Shown: in pieces, positions 4,959-5,131 of the stretch
Position numbering within the stretch: position 1 is the first letter of the stretch
How the letters are laid out: the number at the start of each line of letters is the position of its first letter
NCBI GenBank assembly: GCA_036525795.1
Contig: DATCZS010000087.1
Span: forward strand, 1 to 5,131
Direction: 5' to 3'
Length of the DNA: 5,131 nt
DNA from: DATCZS01 sp036525795
GTDB taxonomy: Bacteria > Actinomycetota > Acidimicrobiia > Spongiisociales > ZC4RG35
Translations under genes and position numbers: made by a program
The notes under the pieces: generated by a model
The model's input: the letters and a program-made list of their open reading frames with translations, nothing else
What the model was told of the DNA's origin: nothing
Databases searched by the model: none

Positions 4959-5131
4959 GCCCTACGGGCCACCTCCCCCAAAAGGGGAGGAAACCAAGGG
5001 CCCCCTCCGGCCCTACGGGCCACCTCCCCCAAGACGGGAGGAAACCAAGGGCCCCCTCCGGCCCTACGGGCCACCTCCCCCAAAAGGGGAGGAAACCAAG
5101 GGCCCCCTCCGGCCCTACGGGCCACCTCCCC
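4948..5131. repeat. 51-bp tandem repeat array (3.6 copies, cut by the window end)
   Basis: Units begin with GGCCCCCTCC at 4948, 4999, 5050 and 5101, an exact 51-bp period; the last copy is cut after 31 nt. Each unit holds two hairpins: GGCCC-TAC-GGGCC (first at 4958-4970) and CCTCCCC/GGGGAGG (first at 4972-4990), followed by AAACCAA. Copy 2 differs in the second hairpin (AAGACGGGAGG in place of AAAAGGGGAGG), which shortens its stem to 6 bp. Read on the - strand, a unit has the same order as the elements at 4752-4934: TTTC, C/G hairpin, second hairpin, G-run. The period is a multiple of three, so an open - strand frame of 17-residue repeats exists; I regard it as non-coding. Confidence 0.9.

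Noticed and set aside
4736..5125. Minus-strand open frame encoding 17-residue repeats (GEVARRAGGGPWFPPLL type)
   Set aside because: It is wholly made of the palindromic repeat array, whose 51-bp period is a multiple of three and lacks stops in this frame. The composition is low complexity, the frame runs antisense into the RidA-like gene end, and no family is recognisable.
4948..5131. 51-bp repeats as a CRISPR array
   Set aside because: The whole 51-bp unit is repeated almost without change, so no variable spacers exist.

Overview
This 5.1 kb window is GC-rich throughout, with codons ending mostly in G or C, GTG starts beside ATG starts, AG-rich ribosome binding sites and TAGRRT-type -10 boxes. 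Together with an SCP2-fold protein and a nitrilase-superfamily enzyme carrying an ICKDTGEP active-site block, this suggests an uncultured high-GC actinobacterium. An Acidimicrobiia-like lineage is my best guess, but it is an inference from style and not a proven placement.

Layout. Bases 1-652 hold the 3' part of a COG1237-type metallo-beta-lactamase-fold hydrolase on the + strand. Bases 653-858 are intergenic and contain a dense 7-bp tandem repeat (666-800) with a 21-bp higher-order rhythm, then a possible promoter. Bases 859-1963 hold a compact + strand pair, an SCP2-like lipid-binding protein followed 10 nt later by a carbon-nitrogen hydrolase with an intact Glu-Lys-Cys triad. This pair converges on a - strand cyclic amidohydrolase (1974-3311; allantoinase/hydantoinase/dihydroorotase superfamily, all metal ligands present). 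A 70-bp divergent promoter region (3312-3381) separates it from a + strand pair: a Gfo/Idh/MocA oxidoreductase (3382-4374) overlapping by one base a RidA-family protein (4374-4760) in which the usual catalytic arginine appears to be serine. From 4752 to the window end the sequence is non-coding palindromic repeat DNA: three direct-orientation hairpin elements, then a head-to-head junction with a 51-bp tandem array of the same architecture in the opposite orientation, running off the window.

How the genes may work together. A ring-opening cyclic amidohydrolase, an amide/carbamoyl-cleaving nitrilase-type enzyme, an NAD(P)-dependent oxidoreductase and a Rid-fold protein are the enzyme kinds expected in breakdown of a cyclic amide or ureide (hydantoin, pyrimidine or purine derived). 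The grouping is suggestive only: the genes lie in three transcription units, no regulator or transporter is visible, and no substrate can be read from the sequence. I see no CRISPR array, tRNA, rRNA, transposase or phage gene. The least explained parts are the two repeat regions.
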